Assembly (NCBI GenBank): GCA_900553465.1
Contig: USDT01000034.1
Location: forward strand, 1 to 30,617
Direction of reading: 5' to 3'
From: an uncultured Prevotella sp.
GTDB taxonomy: Bacteria > Bacteroidota > Bacteroidia > Bacteroidales > Bacteroidaceae
DNA: 30,617 bases
Position numbers and translations under genes: made by a program. The notes under the pieces were generated by a model, which was not told the origin of the DNA, ran no database searches, and saw only the letters and a list, made by a program, of their open reading frames with translations. How positions within the stretch are numbered: position 1 is the stretch's first letter; the number at the start of each line of letters is the position of its first letter. Positions 7,055 through 15,273 of the stretch are shown one piece after another.

Positions 7055-9889
7055 ATGAGGACAAAGTCAATTATAGCCCTTCTGCTTTTCGCCATCATGT
7101 TTGTGATGGCTGATACCAATATACCGTTCTTTCAGAAAAAGAAGGAAAAGACTCAGATGGTAACCGATTCGGTGATGCAAAGCGATTCTATCATGCGTGA
7201 TTCGCTGGGCAACATTGTTGTTGATACCACCAAAATGGACTCGCTCGAACTTGCCATCTATCATCACAACAAAGCGATTGACGATTCCATAAGGCTCGAT
7301 TCGCTCAACCGACAGAAGTCGGAGGGCATCAATTCGCCTGTGCAATACAGCGCCAACGATTCGCTCGTGTATGACGCGAGCAGCAAAACAGCGCATCTGT
7401 ATGGCAGTTCCAACGTCAAATACGAGAACATGGATCTTGCCAGCGAAAAGATTTACATGAGTCTTGACAGCAGTCTTGTGCATGCCACCGGTATCCGTGA
7501 CACGGCTGATACCACAGGTCTGAAACTCACGGGAACGCCTGTCTTCACAATGGGTGCCGATTCGTATGAGAGCGATACGATGGCTTTCAACTTCAAGACA
7601 AAGAAAGGTCTTATAAGCAACGTATATACTGCGCAGCAGGACGGATTCCTCCGCAGTGAACTGTCGAAGCGCAGTGCCAGCGGCGATGTCTATCTTCAGC
7701 ACGGCCGTTACACCACGTGTGACGCTCCGCATCCCGATTTTTACATCGCGCTTTCGCGTGCCAAGGTACGTCCTGGTAAGGATGTAACGTTCGGTCCGGC
7801 CTATCTTGTCGTGGCAGACGTTCCGCTTCCGCTCGCCATACCATACGGATTCTTTCCTTTCACCAAAAGTTATTCGAGTGGATTCATAATGCCTACTTAC
7901 GGTGATGAGAGCGACCGAGGCTTCTATCTGCGCGACGGAGGATACTATTTCGCCATGGGCGACAAGTGGGATCTGAAGCTTTTGGGTGAGATCTACACCA
8001 AAGGCTCATGGGGTGTTTCGGCAGCCAGCAACTACAACAAGCGTTACAAGTACAGCGGAAGTTTCCTTTTCAGCTATCAGGACACACGTACCGGAGAGAA
8101 GGGAATGCCCGATTACGGACGTCAGGAGAGCTTCAAGATACAGTGGAGCCACCGTCAGGACCCCAAGTCAAATCCTTTCAGCACACTGTCGGCAAGCGTC
8201 AACTTTGCCACATCGAGCTATGAGCGCAACAATCTCAACAGTCTTTACAATCCGCAGACGCTCACCCAGTCGACCAGAACTTCTTCTGTGAGCTGGAGTA
8301 CCACTTTCTCAAGCATCGGACTCTCGCTCAGTTCTACGGCCAACTTGTCGCAGAACATGGTCGATTCAACCATCGCCATGACGTTGCCCGACCTCAATAT
8401 CTCCATAAGCCGATTCTATCCGTTCAAGCGTAAGAACGCCGTTGGCAAGGAACGTTGGTACGAAAAGATTTCGATGAGCTATACCGGACAGCTCTCCAAC
8501 TCCATCAACACGAAGGAAGACATGCTTATGAAGTCGAACCTTATAAAAGACTGGCGCAACGGATTCAACCATTCCATACCTATCAACGGTAACTTCACGC
8601 TGTTCAACTATATCAATATCACGCCGTCGTTCAGCTTTACCGACCGCATGTATACCAACAAGGTGATGCGTTCGTGGGACGAAGAGCGTCAGACGGAAGT
8701 GGCCGACACGACATACGGATTCTACAATGTATATAACTGGAACCTCAGTGTTGGTATGTCGACAAAGCTTTACGGTTTCTGGATTCCGAACCGCAAGATA
8801 TTCGGAGATAAGATACAGGCCATACGCCATGTCTTCACTCCGTCGGTAAGTTTCAGCTATGCGCCGGACTTCGGAGCCTCACGTTATGGTTATTGGGAAA
8901 CATACCAGAAGACTGACGCCGACGGCAATGTGTCGCTGGTTGAGTATTCTCCGTTCACCAATGCGCTTTATGGAGTGCCTGGAAAGGGAAAGACCGGTAG
9001 TATCTCGTTTGATGTTTCAAACAACATCGAGATGAAAATAAAGTCGGACAAGGACTCCACCGGTATGAAGAAGATAAGCATTATCGACGAACTCGGTGCC
9101 AACCTGCGCTACAACATGGCGGCGAAGGTACAGCCGTGGAGCGACCTTACCATGCGAATAAGGCTTAAATGGTGGAAGAACTATACCTTCAACATGACTG
9201 CCGTATTCGCTACATATGCATATGAACTCGACGCCAACGGCAGACCATACGTAGGAAACCATACCGAGTGGAGCAAAGGACGCTTCGGCCGTTTCCGCGG
9301 AACATCACAGAACATATCGTTCACTCTCACCCCGGAGAAGCTTAAGAAGTGGTTCGGCGGAGGCGATGACGAGGAAGACGAGAAGAAAGAAGACGAAGAA
9401 GGAATAGACACCGGCATTGAAAGTAATGTGGATGACGACATGATAGAAGGCCAGCGCGGAGCCAAGAAGAAGTCGGGAGGCGGAAAGGCGCTCACTGATG
9501 CTGACGGTTACATGAAGTTCTCCATGCCGTGGTCGCTCACGTTCGGTTACGGTATAACAATGAGTGAGAACACCTCCGGAAAGTTCAATACAAAGAGCAT
9601 GCGCTATCCGTACAAGTTCACACAGACGCTCAACTGCAGCGGTAACATACGTATCAGCGACGGATGGAACATCAGTTTCTCCAGCGGTTACGACTTCGAG
9701 CGCAAGGATATATCCATGACAACGGCGTCGCTCCAGCGCGACCTCCACTGTTTCAACATGAGCTGCTCGGTCGTTCTCGCGCCTTATACTAGCTACAACT
9801 TCACGTTCCGCTGCAACGCCGCGACGCTTACCGATGCCCTCAAGTACGACAAACGAAGCGGCTACAGCAATGCTGTGCAATGGTATTAA
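7055..9889 (+). CDS. lptD: LptD-like LPS-assembly outer-membrane protein
   Basis: Outer-membrane translocon that inserts lipopolysaccharide at the cell surface, Bacteroidetes form (OstA family), 944 residues. An N-terminal signal sequence (about 1-19) is followed by a Ser/Asp-rich linker, then an OstA-like beta-jellyroll (about 95-230; LYGSSNVKYENMDLASEKIYM) and the LptD barrel. The signature VPLPLAIPYGFFPF (about 255-268) resembles the conserved LptD entry segment, followed by GFIMPTYG and many amphipathic strands to the end. Residues about 771-811 form an extremely acidic then basic, glycine-rich insert (DDEEDEKKEDEE...AKKKSGGGK) between strands, probably a loop. A strong bidirectional terminator follows. 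The start is fixed by the signal peptide; a promoter box lies 8 nt upstream. Confidence 0.9.
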   Translation: MRTKSIIALLLFAIMFVMADTNIPFFQKKKEKTQMVTDSVMQSDSIMRDSLGNIVVDTTKMDSLELAIYHHNKAIDDSIRLDSLNRQKSEGINSPVQYSANDSLVYDASSKTAHLYGSSNVKYENMDLASEKIYMSLDSSLVHATGIRDTADTTGLKLTGTPVFTMGADSYESDTMAFNFKTKKGLISNVYTAQQDGFLRSELSKRSASGDVYLQHGRYTTCDAPHPDFYIALSRAKVRPGKDVTFGPAYLVVADVPLPLAIPYGFFPFTKSYSSGFIMPTYGDESDRGFYLRDGGYYFAMGDKWDLKLLGEIYTKGSWGVSAASNYNKRYKYSGSFLFSYQDTRTGEKGMPDYGRQESFKIQWSHRQDPKSNPFSTLSASVNFATSSYERNNLNSLYNPQTLTQSTRTSSVSWSTTFSSIGLSLSSTANLSQNMVDSTIAMTLPDLNISISRFYPFKRKNAVGKERWYEKISMSYTGQLSNSINTKEDMLMKSNLIKDWRNGFNHSIPINGNFTLFNYINITPSFSFTDRMYTNKVMRSWDEERQTEVADTTYGFYNVYNWNLSVGMSTKLYGFWIPNRKIFGDKIQAIRHVFTPSVSFSYAPDFGASRYGYWETYQKTDADGNVSLVEYSPFTNALYGVPGKGKTGSISFDVSNNIEMKIKSDKDSTGMKKISIIDELGANLRYNMAAKVQPWSDLTMRIRLKWWKNYTFNMTAVFATYAYELDANGRPYVGNHTEWSKGRFGRFRGTSQNISFTLTPEKLKKWFGGGDDEEDEKKEDEEGIDTGIESNVDDDMIEGQRGAKKKSGGGKALTDADGYMKFSMPWSLTFGYGITMSENTSGKFNTKSMRYPYKFTQTLNCSGNIRISDGWNISFSSGYDFERKDISMTTASLQRDLHCFNMSCSVVLAPYTSYNFTFRCNAATLTDALKYDKRSGYSNAVQWY

Positions 9890-9915
9890 GCCACACCTTA
9901 TTATACGATATACGT

Positions 9916-9946
9916 AAAAGCCCCACCTTTTCCAGGTGAGGCTTTT
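9916..9946. terminator. Bidirectional rho-independent terminator after lptD
   Basis: A-run AAAAGCC, stem of 13 positions with one mismatch, loop TTTCC, then GGCTTTT. The flanking A and T runs allow it to work in both directions, 27 nt after the lptD stop and at the 3' end of the minus-strand small ORF. Confidence 0.9.
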
Positions 9947-10169
9947 ATTGTATACAGGCTTCTGCTAAGGCCGCCCGTTGTTTCTTCGGCATTGTAGGAT
10001 AGGACAGTGCGGAAAGTAGAAAGCATATCTCTGTATTGTGGATAAATACGATATCCGAGTCTTTGGCAGACTCTATACGACTCAGTATAAAGTCTGTGGT
10101 GAATGCCTTTTCGTATAAATAGCTGCTGAATATCGGAATACTTACAGACACGCTGGTGGTATAAACCAT
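9945..10169 (-). CDS. Small hypothetical protein or 3' remnant of a larger gene
   Basis: I do not recognise this ORF. From the ATG at 10169 it encodes 74 residues (MVYTTSVSVSIPIFSS...ALAEACIQ); a TTG at 10202 would extend it to 85, and an in-frame stop lies just upstream of that. Codon choice is ordinary for the window, and the stop sits exactly at the arm of the bidirectional terminator, which favours a real or formerly real gene. There is no signal peptide or clear domain; the phrase DSDIVFIHNTEICFLLSAL looks like the buried part of a globular protein. No promoter is evident upstream. It may be the decayed C-terminal end of a longer gene, because the adjacent sequence is repeat A. Confidence 0.35.
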   Translation of the reverse strand: MVYTTSVSVSIPIFSSYLYEKAFTTDFILSRIESAKDSDIVFIHNTEICFLLSALSYPTMPKKQRAALAEACIQ

Positions 10170-10464
10170 GATGGCACGGGTATTGCGTAATAATAAATTC
10201 AAATTACCACTACTTATAAATCATCGTTGCAAGAGTCGGCGCGCACTTTTTCCGCGCTTTTCCTACGCCTGATATCAGTGTCTTTAAAGAAAACCCGGAC
10301 GGTGAACTTACAGATTTTCTTGACTTTTTTTTTGACAAAATAAATACGGAAAATAGGTGTGAAGGAATGTTAAATCATGCCTTGTAAAGGCTATTTCGGT
10401 ATGTTCCGTCTTTTAATATACCCTATACCATAGTTTGAATAAATTGATGTTGTGCTCTGATAAT

Positions 10465-10553
10465 GCCCGTTTGAGCCTATGGTTTCGCCCGTTTCAGGGT
10501 GTGATATTGTGCATTTCATGCCCCGAAACGGGCAATATCGCATGCCGAAATGG
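10465..10553 (+). ncRNA. Putative structured RNA core of repeat A (hairpin plus pseudoknot)
   Basis: A 21-position stem pairs 10489-10509 with 10533-10553, with only two mismatches (one of them G against G), closing a 23-nt loop at 10510-10532. The 3' side of the loop (AAACGGGC, 10526-10533) is complementary to GCCCGTTT at 10465-10472, so an upstream strand can pair with the hairpin loop. In copy B the same pairings are kept with compensatory changes (see findings). Transcription is not proven. Confidence 0.5.
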
Positions 10554-10631
10554 TGCTTATTACAAGACGGAAAAATGAATGTCAGACATAAGTTGTTGCA
10601 GTCCAGTAACTTATGCAATGTTCTTATAATT

Positions 10632-10682
10632 CGCGTATTTGCGTCCGAAGGAGAGTCGGTCTGCAAATACGCGTTTGTTTTT
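10632..10682 (+). terminator. Terminal hairpin with T-run in repeat A
   Basis: An 11-bp perfect stem pairs CGCGTATTTGC (10632-10642) with GCAAATACGCG (10663-10673). It encloses an inner CCGA/TCGG helix and is followed by TTTGTTTTT. It looks like an intrinsic terminator ending the repeat in its own orientation. Confidence 0.6.
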
Positions 10683-10821
10683 CGGGGTAGATCATGAAAC
10701 TCAGACCTGAAAATCAAAATCTGCTTACAATCTGTAAGTGTCCCGGTGGCATTTCTTTCGGCAGAATAAAACAATGCCGGTTTGGAATTGAATCCGTGGT
10801 TTTTATTGCAACCGATACCGA

Positions 10822-13110
10822 TTAATTTCCACTGGGTTGTTTGTTTGCCTTGTCGCCGCGGTTGTGTTTTGCCACGCTTTCCAGGTCGGCTGTCTCGCCT
10901 ACAAGCCATACAATGTCGTCGGGACGGAATCTGTATGATGCATCCACGGCCGAGAGGTTCTCCTTGCCTTCCTCTATTCCAACCACCATGCAGTTGTATT
11001 CGTCTCTTATTCCGCTTTCGCCGAGCGTCTTGCCTGTGAATTTTCCGTCCTTGTCTATTACAATCTGCTTGAGGTGCATTTCCCTCTGTTCCAGGTCGGG
11101 GTCATCTTCCACCACATTACTGTTCACGGCCTCGCTGAATGTAGTCAGCTGTTCGTCGCTTCCTATCACCTGCAGCCGGTCGCCGGGAAAGAGAGTGTCG
11201 TCGCCGCCCGGTATGTTTATGCGTCTGTGTCCGCGCAGAATACTGCTTACGTGCACTCCATAGCGGTTGCTCAGTCCGAGCTCGCGCAGCGATTTTCCAG
11301 CCCATACCGAGTCGGCCGGTACGTCTATGTCGCTTATGTGCACGTCTCTGTCGAGCAGGTGACCTTCATACAGCGGCTTTCTCATTCCGAGCACCTGCGC
11401 CTCTATCTCACGCGATCTGAGGTTCTGTACGAATATCTTCTCCATTCTTATGCTGCGCTTCTTCAGTCGTCTCGACACCACCATGAGCATCACCAGAGCC
11501 GTGGCTATGCTTATCATCAGCGCGTTGGTGAAACGCGACAGATAGTTGCATATATAGAAAATGAAGGCAATGGCTATGATTGCCCGCACGATAATGGTGA
11601 ATATGAGCGGGAATCGGTTCATCCAGTTCTCGTGCCACAGTGTCATGAACTCTTTGCTGTGGTTCTTCTTCATTATCATGGCGCGTAGGAACGGCGATAT
11701 GATAAACACCGTGAGCAGGCCGCATATGCCGTTTGCCCACCAGTGCATGCCGGGCATGACTTTTCTTATGAACGGAAGGAAGAACATGAACATCAGAACT
11801 ATGCACGCCGTAGACAATATGGAGTAGACCAGAGTGTTGAGCGCCATCTGTGTGATGAGTCTTTTCCAGTTGCTCTGTTGTGCGGGCGCATTGTTCATGG
11901 ATATGTTGTTGAGCGTGTTTATCCAGCTTTTTGGCAGATGGCGTTCCACGTAGCCGTAGCACGGCACCGACAGTTTTATCATGTAAGGTGTGAGGAACGT
12001 AGTTATCACCGATACGGCCACAACAACGGGATAGAGGAAGTGGCCCGTCACTCCGAGCGAAAGTCCCAGCGAGGCAATGATGAACGAGAACTCACCTATC
12101 TGCGCCATGGAGAATCCGCATCGCATGGCTGACCTGAGCGACTGTCCGCCGAGCATGAAGCCTATTGTGCCGAACACAGCCTGTCCTACGAGTATCGTTA
12201 TGACGAGCGCCACTATTGGGAGAGCGTATTCCACGAGTATCTCCGGATCGACAAGCATGCCCACCGACACGAAGAATATCGCGCCGAAGAGGTCTTTCAC
12301 CGGCGATACGAGCTTCTCTATCTTGTCCGCCTCGATGGTCTCAGACATGATGGAACCCATGACAAACGCTCCGAAAGCGCTGCTGAAGCCCACCTTTGTC
12401 GACAGCACCGCCATCAGACAGCACAGTCCGAGTGACACGATGAGCAGCGTTTCGTTGTTGATGAGCTTGCGCATCGACCTCAGGAACAGCGGCACCACGG
12501 CTATGCCCACCACAAACCAGAGAATGAGGAAGAACACAATCTTCACGATGCTGCCTATCATCTGCCCACCGTCGGCGCCGTTGCCCACGGCTATGGCCGA
12601 CAACATCACCATCATGACAATGGCCAGTATGTCCTCCAGTATGAGCACACTCATCACCGGTCCGGTGAATTTCTGCTGCCTGAGCCCCATGTCGTTGAAC
12701 GCCTTATAGATGATGGTGGTGGAGCTCATGGCCAACATTCCGCCCAGGAATATGCAGTCCATGCGTTTCCAGCCGAAGGAGTGGCCCACGATTATGCCCA
12801 GCGTCATCATGCAGAAGATGATGGTGCATGTGGATATGACGGGCGATGCGCCCATCTTCATTATCTTCTTGAACGAGAAATCGAGACCGAGCGAGAAGAG
12901 CAGGAACATCACTCCTATGTCGGCCCACGTCTGAATGCTCGACTGATCAATAACCGACATGGTGTACGGCATGTGCGGACTGACGATGAATCCTGCCACA
13001 ACATAGCCGAGCACAAGCGGCTGTTTCAGTTTCTTGAACAGTATTGTGACCACGCCTGCCACTATCAGTATCAGTGCGAGGTCGGATATGAAATTCGGTG
13101 TTTCTGCCAT
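10822..13110 (-). CDS. CPA2 (Kef-type) cation:proton antiporter with two C-terminal RCK_C domains
   Basis: Inner-membrane monovalent cation/H+ exchanger for K+ or Na+ and pH homeostasis. Starting at the ATG at 13110 (MAETPNFISDLAL), it has 762 residues; the longer open frame to 13257 adds a hydrophilic, low-quality 49-residue extension, which I left out. Residues about 8-390 form the Na_H_Exchanger domain with some 12 membrane segments (GVMFLLFSLGLDF, LEDILAIVMM, GAIFFVSVGML, CGFSMAQIGEFSFI). A further set of four segments (about 420-560) is followed by two TrkA-C/RCK_C-like domains (about 600-675 and 685-755) with the pattern FRPDDIVWLVG. No nucleotide-binding RCK_N domain is present. It lies 201 nt downstream of pepT on the same strand. 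Ion specificity is not readable. Confidence 0.92.
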   Translation of the reverse strand: MAETPNFISDLALILIVAGVVTILFKKLKQPLVLGYVVAGFIVSPHMPYTMSVIDQSSIQTWADIGVMFLLFSLGLDFSFKKIMKMGASPVISTCTIIFCMMTLGIIVGHSFGWKRMDCIFLGGMLAMSSTTIIYKAFNDMGLRQQKFTGPVMSVLILEDILAIVMMVMLSAIAVGNGADGGQMIGSIVKIVFFLILWFVVGIAVVPLFLRSMRKLINNETLLIVSLGLCCLMAVLSTKVGFSSAFGAFVMGSIMSETIEADKIEKLVSPVKDLFGAIFFVSVGMLVDPEILVEYALPIVALVITILVGQAVFGTIGFMLGGQSLRSAMRCGFSMAQIGEFSFIIASLGLSLGVTGHFLYPVVVAVSVITTFLTPYMIKLSVPCYGYVERHLPKSWINTLNNISMNNAPAQQSNWKRLITQMALNTLVYSILSTACIVLMFMFFLPFIRKVMPGMHWWANGICGLLTVFIISPFLRAMIMKKNHSKEFMTLWHENWMNRFPLIFTIIVRAIIAIAFIFYICNYLSRFTNALMISIATALVMLMVVSRRLKKRSIRMEKIFVQNLRSREIEAQVLGMRKPLYEGHLLDRDVHISDIDVPADSVWAGKSLRELGLSNRYGVHVSSILRGHRRINIPGGDDTLFPGDRLQVIGSDEQLTTFSEAVNSNVVEDDPDLEQREMHLKQIVIDKDGKFTGKTLGESGIRDEYNCMVVGIEEGKENLSAVDASYRFRPDDIVWLVGETADLESVAKHNRGDKANKQPSGN

Positions 13111-13233
13111 TGTTGTTCTTTCTGTTTTGTCGTTTTGTGCCGTATGCGGTTTGTCTTGCGGTGCGATATTCCCACGCAGCCGTGTCCGGGCAGCGTGGTA
13201 TTCGCTCCGCAGGGACGTATAGTGCCGTACGGT

Positions 13234-13263
13234 CTGTTCATAAATGCACCGGCGCATGAACAG
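13234..13263 (-). other. Hairpin between pepT and the antiporter gene
   Basis: CTGTTCAT (13234-13241) pairs with ATGAACAG (13256-13263), a perfect 8-bp stem. There is no T-run, so it may stabilise or process the pepT mRNA end rather than terminate. No promoter box is seen between pepT and the antiporter. Confidence 0.35.
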
Positions 13264-13311
13264 TCGTTGTGAATGTCCATGCGCCGTGCCGCTTTATCTT
13301 TATGCTGAGGC

Positions 13312-14535
13312 TCAGTCGTTATACTGTGCCGTCAGCTCGCATATTCTCACAATCACTTGCATGGCCTTCTCCATTACCTGTATGCTCACAAATTCATACG
13401 GGCCGTGGAAGTTTACTCCGCCTGCGAAGATGTTGGGGCAGGGCAGACCCTTGAACGAAAGCTGTGCGCCGTCCGTGCCGCCACGTATCGGTTCCACTTT
13501 CGGTGGTACGCCGCAGTCCTGCATGGCCTTCAGTACGATGTCTATGACGTGCATGTTCGGGTCTATTTTTTCCTTCATGTTGTAGTACTGGTCCTTCAGG
13601 TCGGCTGTCACCGTTCCTTCGCCGTACTTCTCGTTCATGCGCTTCACGCAGTCTTCAATGAAGTCCTTGCGGTCTTCGAAACGGCTGCGGTCATGGTCGC
13701 GTATAATGTAGTGCAGTGTTGCGTTCTCTATGTTGGCCTGCATGCCCAGCAGGTGATAGAATCCCTCATATCCCTCTGTGGTTTCCGGTGTCTCGTCCTC
13801 CGGCAGCATCATTGCGAACTCGGCAGCCAGACGGTTGGCGTTCACCATCTTGTCCTTGGCATATCCCGGGTGTACGCTTATGCCCTTGATGTGTATCTTG
13901 GCCGATGCAGCGTTGAAGTTCTCATACTCCAGATTTCCCAGGTCGCCGCCGTCCATGGTGTATGCCCATTCGCATCCGAACTTCTCAACATCGAAGTGGT
14001 GGGCGCCCATGCCTATTTCCTCGTCAGGGTTGAATCCCACTCTGATGTCGCCATGTTCAATCTCGTCATGGTCGCGCAGCCAGCACATGGCCTGCACTAT
14101 CTCGGCTATGCCGGCCTTGTCGTCGGCGCCCAGCAGGGTGTGACCGTCAGTCACGATGATATCCTCACCCTTGTGGAATTTCAGTTCCGGGAATTTCTCC
14201 GGTGATGATATGATGCCTTCGGACAGCACGATGTCGCCTCCGTCGTAGTTTCTTATGATTCGTGGGTTGACGTTGGCGCCGCTGCAGTCAGGGCTTGTGT
14301 CGTAATGGGAAATGAATCCTATTGTCGGTATGTTCTTCTTTGAGTTCGATTTCAGTGTAGCGTAGATGTAGCCTTTGTCGTCCATCTCCACATCGCTGAA
14401 GCCCTCGTCCTCGAGTTCTTTTTTCAGATATTCGGCAAAAACAAGTTGTTTTGACGTACTAGGCACGCTGTCCGATTCCTCGCTCGACTGCGTGTCGAAT
14501 TTGGTGTAATTTAAAAATCGTTCGGTAATGTCCAT
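13312..14535 (-). CDS. pepT: Peptidase T (tripeptide aminopeptidase)
   Basis: Cytoplasmic zinc-dependent aminopeptidase of family M20B that removes the N-terminal residue from tripeptides; 407 residues, normal length. The first zinc site is His77-Tyr-Asp79 ([11 protein letters not shown]). The bridging Asp is in [12 protein letters not shown] (138-139), the catalytic Glu pair in NPDEEIGMG (172-173), and Asp195 in [23 protein letters not shown] and [10 protein letters not shown] near the C-terminus complete the family pattern. The start ATG at 14535 gives the standard N-terminus [17 protein letters not shown]. It has its own promoter box about 100 nt upstream and a GC-rich hairpin in the leader. 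Identification is secure. Confidence 0.97.
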   Translation of the reverse strand: MDITERFLNYTKFDTQSSEESDSVPSTSKQLVFAEYLKKELEDEGFSDVEMDDKGYIYATLKSNSKKNIPTIGFISHYDTSPDCSGANVNPRIIRNYDGGDIVLSEGIISSPEKFPELKFHKGEDIIVTDGHTLLGADDKAGIAEIVQAMCWLRDHDEIEHGDIRVGFNPDEEIGMGAHHFDVEKFGCEWAYTMDGGDLGNLEYENFNAASAKIHIKGISVHPGYAKDKMVNANRLAAEFAMMLPEDETPETTEGYEGFYHLLGMQANIENATLHYIIRDHDRSRFEDRKDFIEDCVKRMNEKYGEGTVTADLKDQYYNMKEKIDPNMHVIDIVLKAMQDCGVPPKVEPIRGGTDGAQLSFKGLPCPNIFAGGVNFHGPYEFVSIQVMEKAMQVIVRICELTAQYND

Positions 14536-14594
14536 TTTGAGTTATTATGTAAAATATGTTTCTTTGTTGTTTCGGATTATTCGGCGTAAGGATT

Positions 14595-14619
14595 CCGCCC
14601 CTGTGCGGGCGGTCCGCAC
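14595..14619 (-). promoter_or_regulatory. Alternative GC-rich hairpins in the pepT leader
   Basis: CCGCCC (14595-14600) can pair with GGGCGG (14607-14612), while GTGCGG (14603-14608) can pair with CCGCAC (14614-14619). The two 6-bp stems exclude each other. On the minus strand they lie between the -7 box and the start codon. Confidence 0.35.
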
Positions 14620-14637
14620 CGATGAGTATTGTATTTG

Positions 14638-14645
14638 CAAACTTA
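14638..14645 (-). promoter_or_regulatory. -7 promoter element for pepT
   Basis: The minus strand reads TAAGTTTG, fitting TAnnTTTG, and leaves a leader of about 95 nt. No -33 TTTG is apparent. Confidence 0.5.
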
Positions 14646-15273
14646 CTAATAATCATCGTAAAAAACGAATAAAATGATAAAAAATAAAGCCCGGTGGCTT
14701 CTCTTTGTCAGCCCGTCGGGCGATGGCGTGTGTGCGGTGTACGTGTGGTGTGGATGTGTTGTGGGGTAGGCAGGCGCTAACTTTTGCTGTGCCAGATGTT
14801 GTGATGTAAACAATTTTTAACGAAAACTCAACCGGATTTTAACACTTTTCCTTCGCTCCTTCCAGCTTCCTGAAGCAGAATCTACCCGCTTTTTTATGCA
14901 TGCAAATGCCTTTATGCCGGTTGCCTTGTGCGTTGTTGTCGGGGCGTTTTCGCTTCGCTGATTTCCATTAAAGCCCGTTTTGCACTGCGATAGACACCGT
15001 TTTATCACCTGATATGGACGGAATCAGGGCATGAAAGAGCCCATTCGGAGGTGCCGAATGGGCTCTTTCGCGCCGCCGTTTTTTCATAACGGTGTGGCGG
15101 TCTGATGTATATCGTTGAATATCAACGCCTTGCACAATGTGCCGAAAATTCCCGTTTTTCGCGTCAAAATATCTCTTATAGAAAACTTTACGAATTTTGA
15201 GCCATTTTCGGACGTTGTTTTTTAACATTTCAGGGACTCCGTTTTCCCCTTGTCCGGCGATCTTCCTATGGCG
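14646..15273. other. Gene-poor gap between the HAD gene and pepT
   Basis: No convincing coding region. The two minus-strand ORFs here (14817-15008, 14968-15228) are basic, low-complexity readings, one running straight through a perfect hairpin. Visible structure: AAGCC/GGCTT hairpin (14687-14700), a 15-bp hairpin (15034-15068) and a two-part hairpin (15071-15099; CGCC/GGCG outside, CCGTT/AACGG inside). Part may be the 3' untranslated region of the HAD transcript, part a repeat or RNA gene. Confidence 0.5.
15034..15068 (-). terminator. Strong 15-bp hairpin, possible terminator of the HAD gene
   Basis: The stem starts AAAGAGCCC and ends GGGCTCTTT, 15 bp perfect, with the 5-nt loop AGGTG. It lies 205 nt beyond the HAD stop and has only a TTT tail on either strand, so its use as a terminator is uncertain. 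Confidence 0.5.

Larger units (their letters stand above)
10264..10714 (+). repeat. Dispersed repeat, copy A (about 450 bp)
   Basis: This stretch matches 22385-22836 read on the opposite strand, by eye roughly 70-75% identical in the best blocks. Shared landmarks in order: GATTTTCTTGAC followed by a run of 8-9 T, GACAAAATAAA, GAATGTTAAATCA, GCCCRTTTGAGCCTRTGG, TTTCATGCCC, a hairpin with the inner motif CCGAAGG(A/T)GAGTCGG, and a final GGGGTAGA. It lies between the convergent lptD and antiporter genes. No transposase or terminal inverted repeats are visible. ORFs crossing it are not preserved between the copies. Confidence 0.8.

Noticed and set aside
10261..10383. Plus-strand frame reading PDISVFKENPDGELTDFLDF as a transposase tail
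   Set aside because: Copy B differs by one T in the T-run, which breaks the frame, and the substitutions do not follow codon positions.
10391..10909. 172-codon minus-strand ORF
   Set aside because: It lies on the antisense strand of repeat A and overlaps the 3' end of the antiporter gene; no family recognised, and the frame is not conserved in copy B.
13111..13257. 49-residue N-terminal extension of the antiporter
   Set aside because: Arg/His-rich and hydrophilic, unlike the family; the internal ATG at 13110 gives the normal N-terminus.
14968..15228. 86-codon minus-strand ORF in the gap
   Set aside because: It runs through the perfect hairpin at 15034-15068 and has a very basic, low-quality translation; a repeat-derived reading is more likely.
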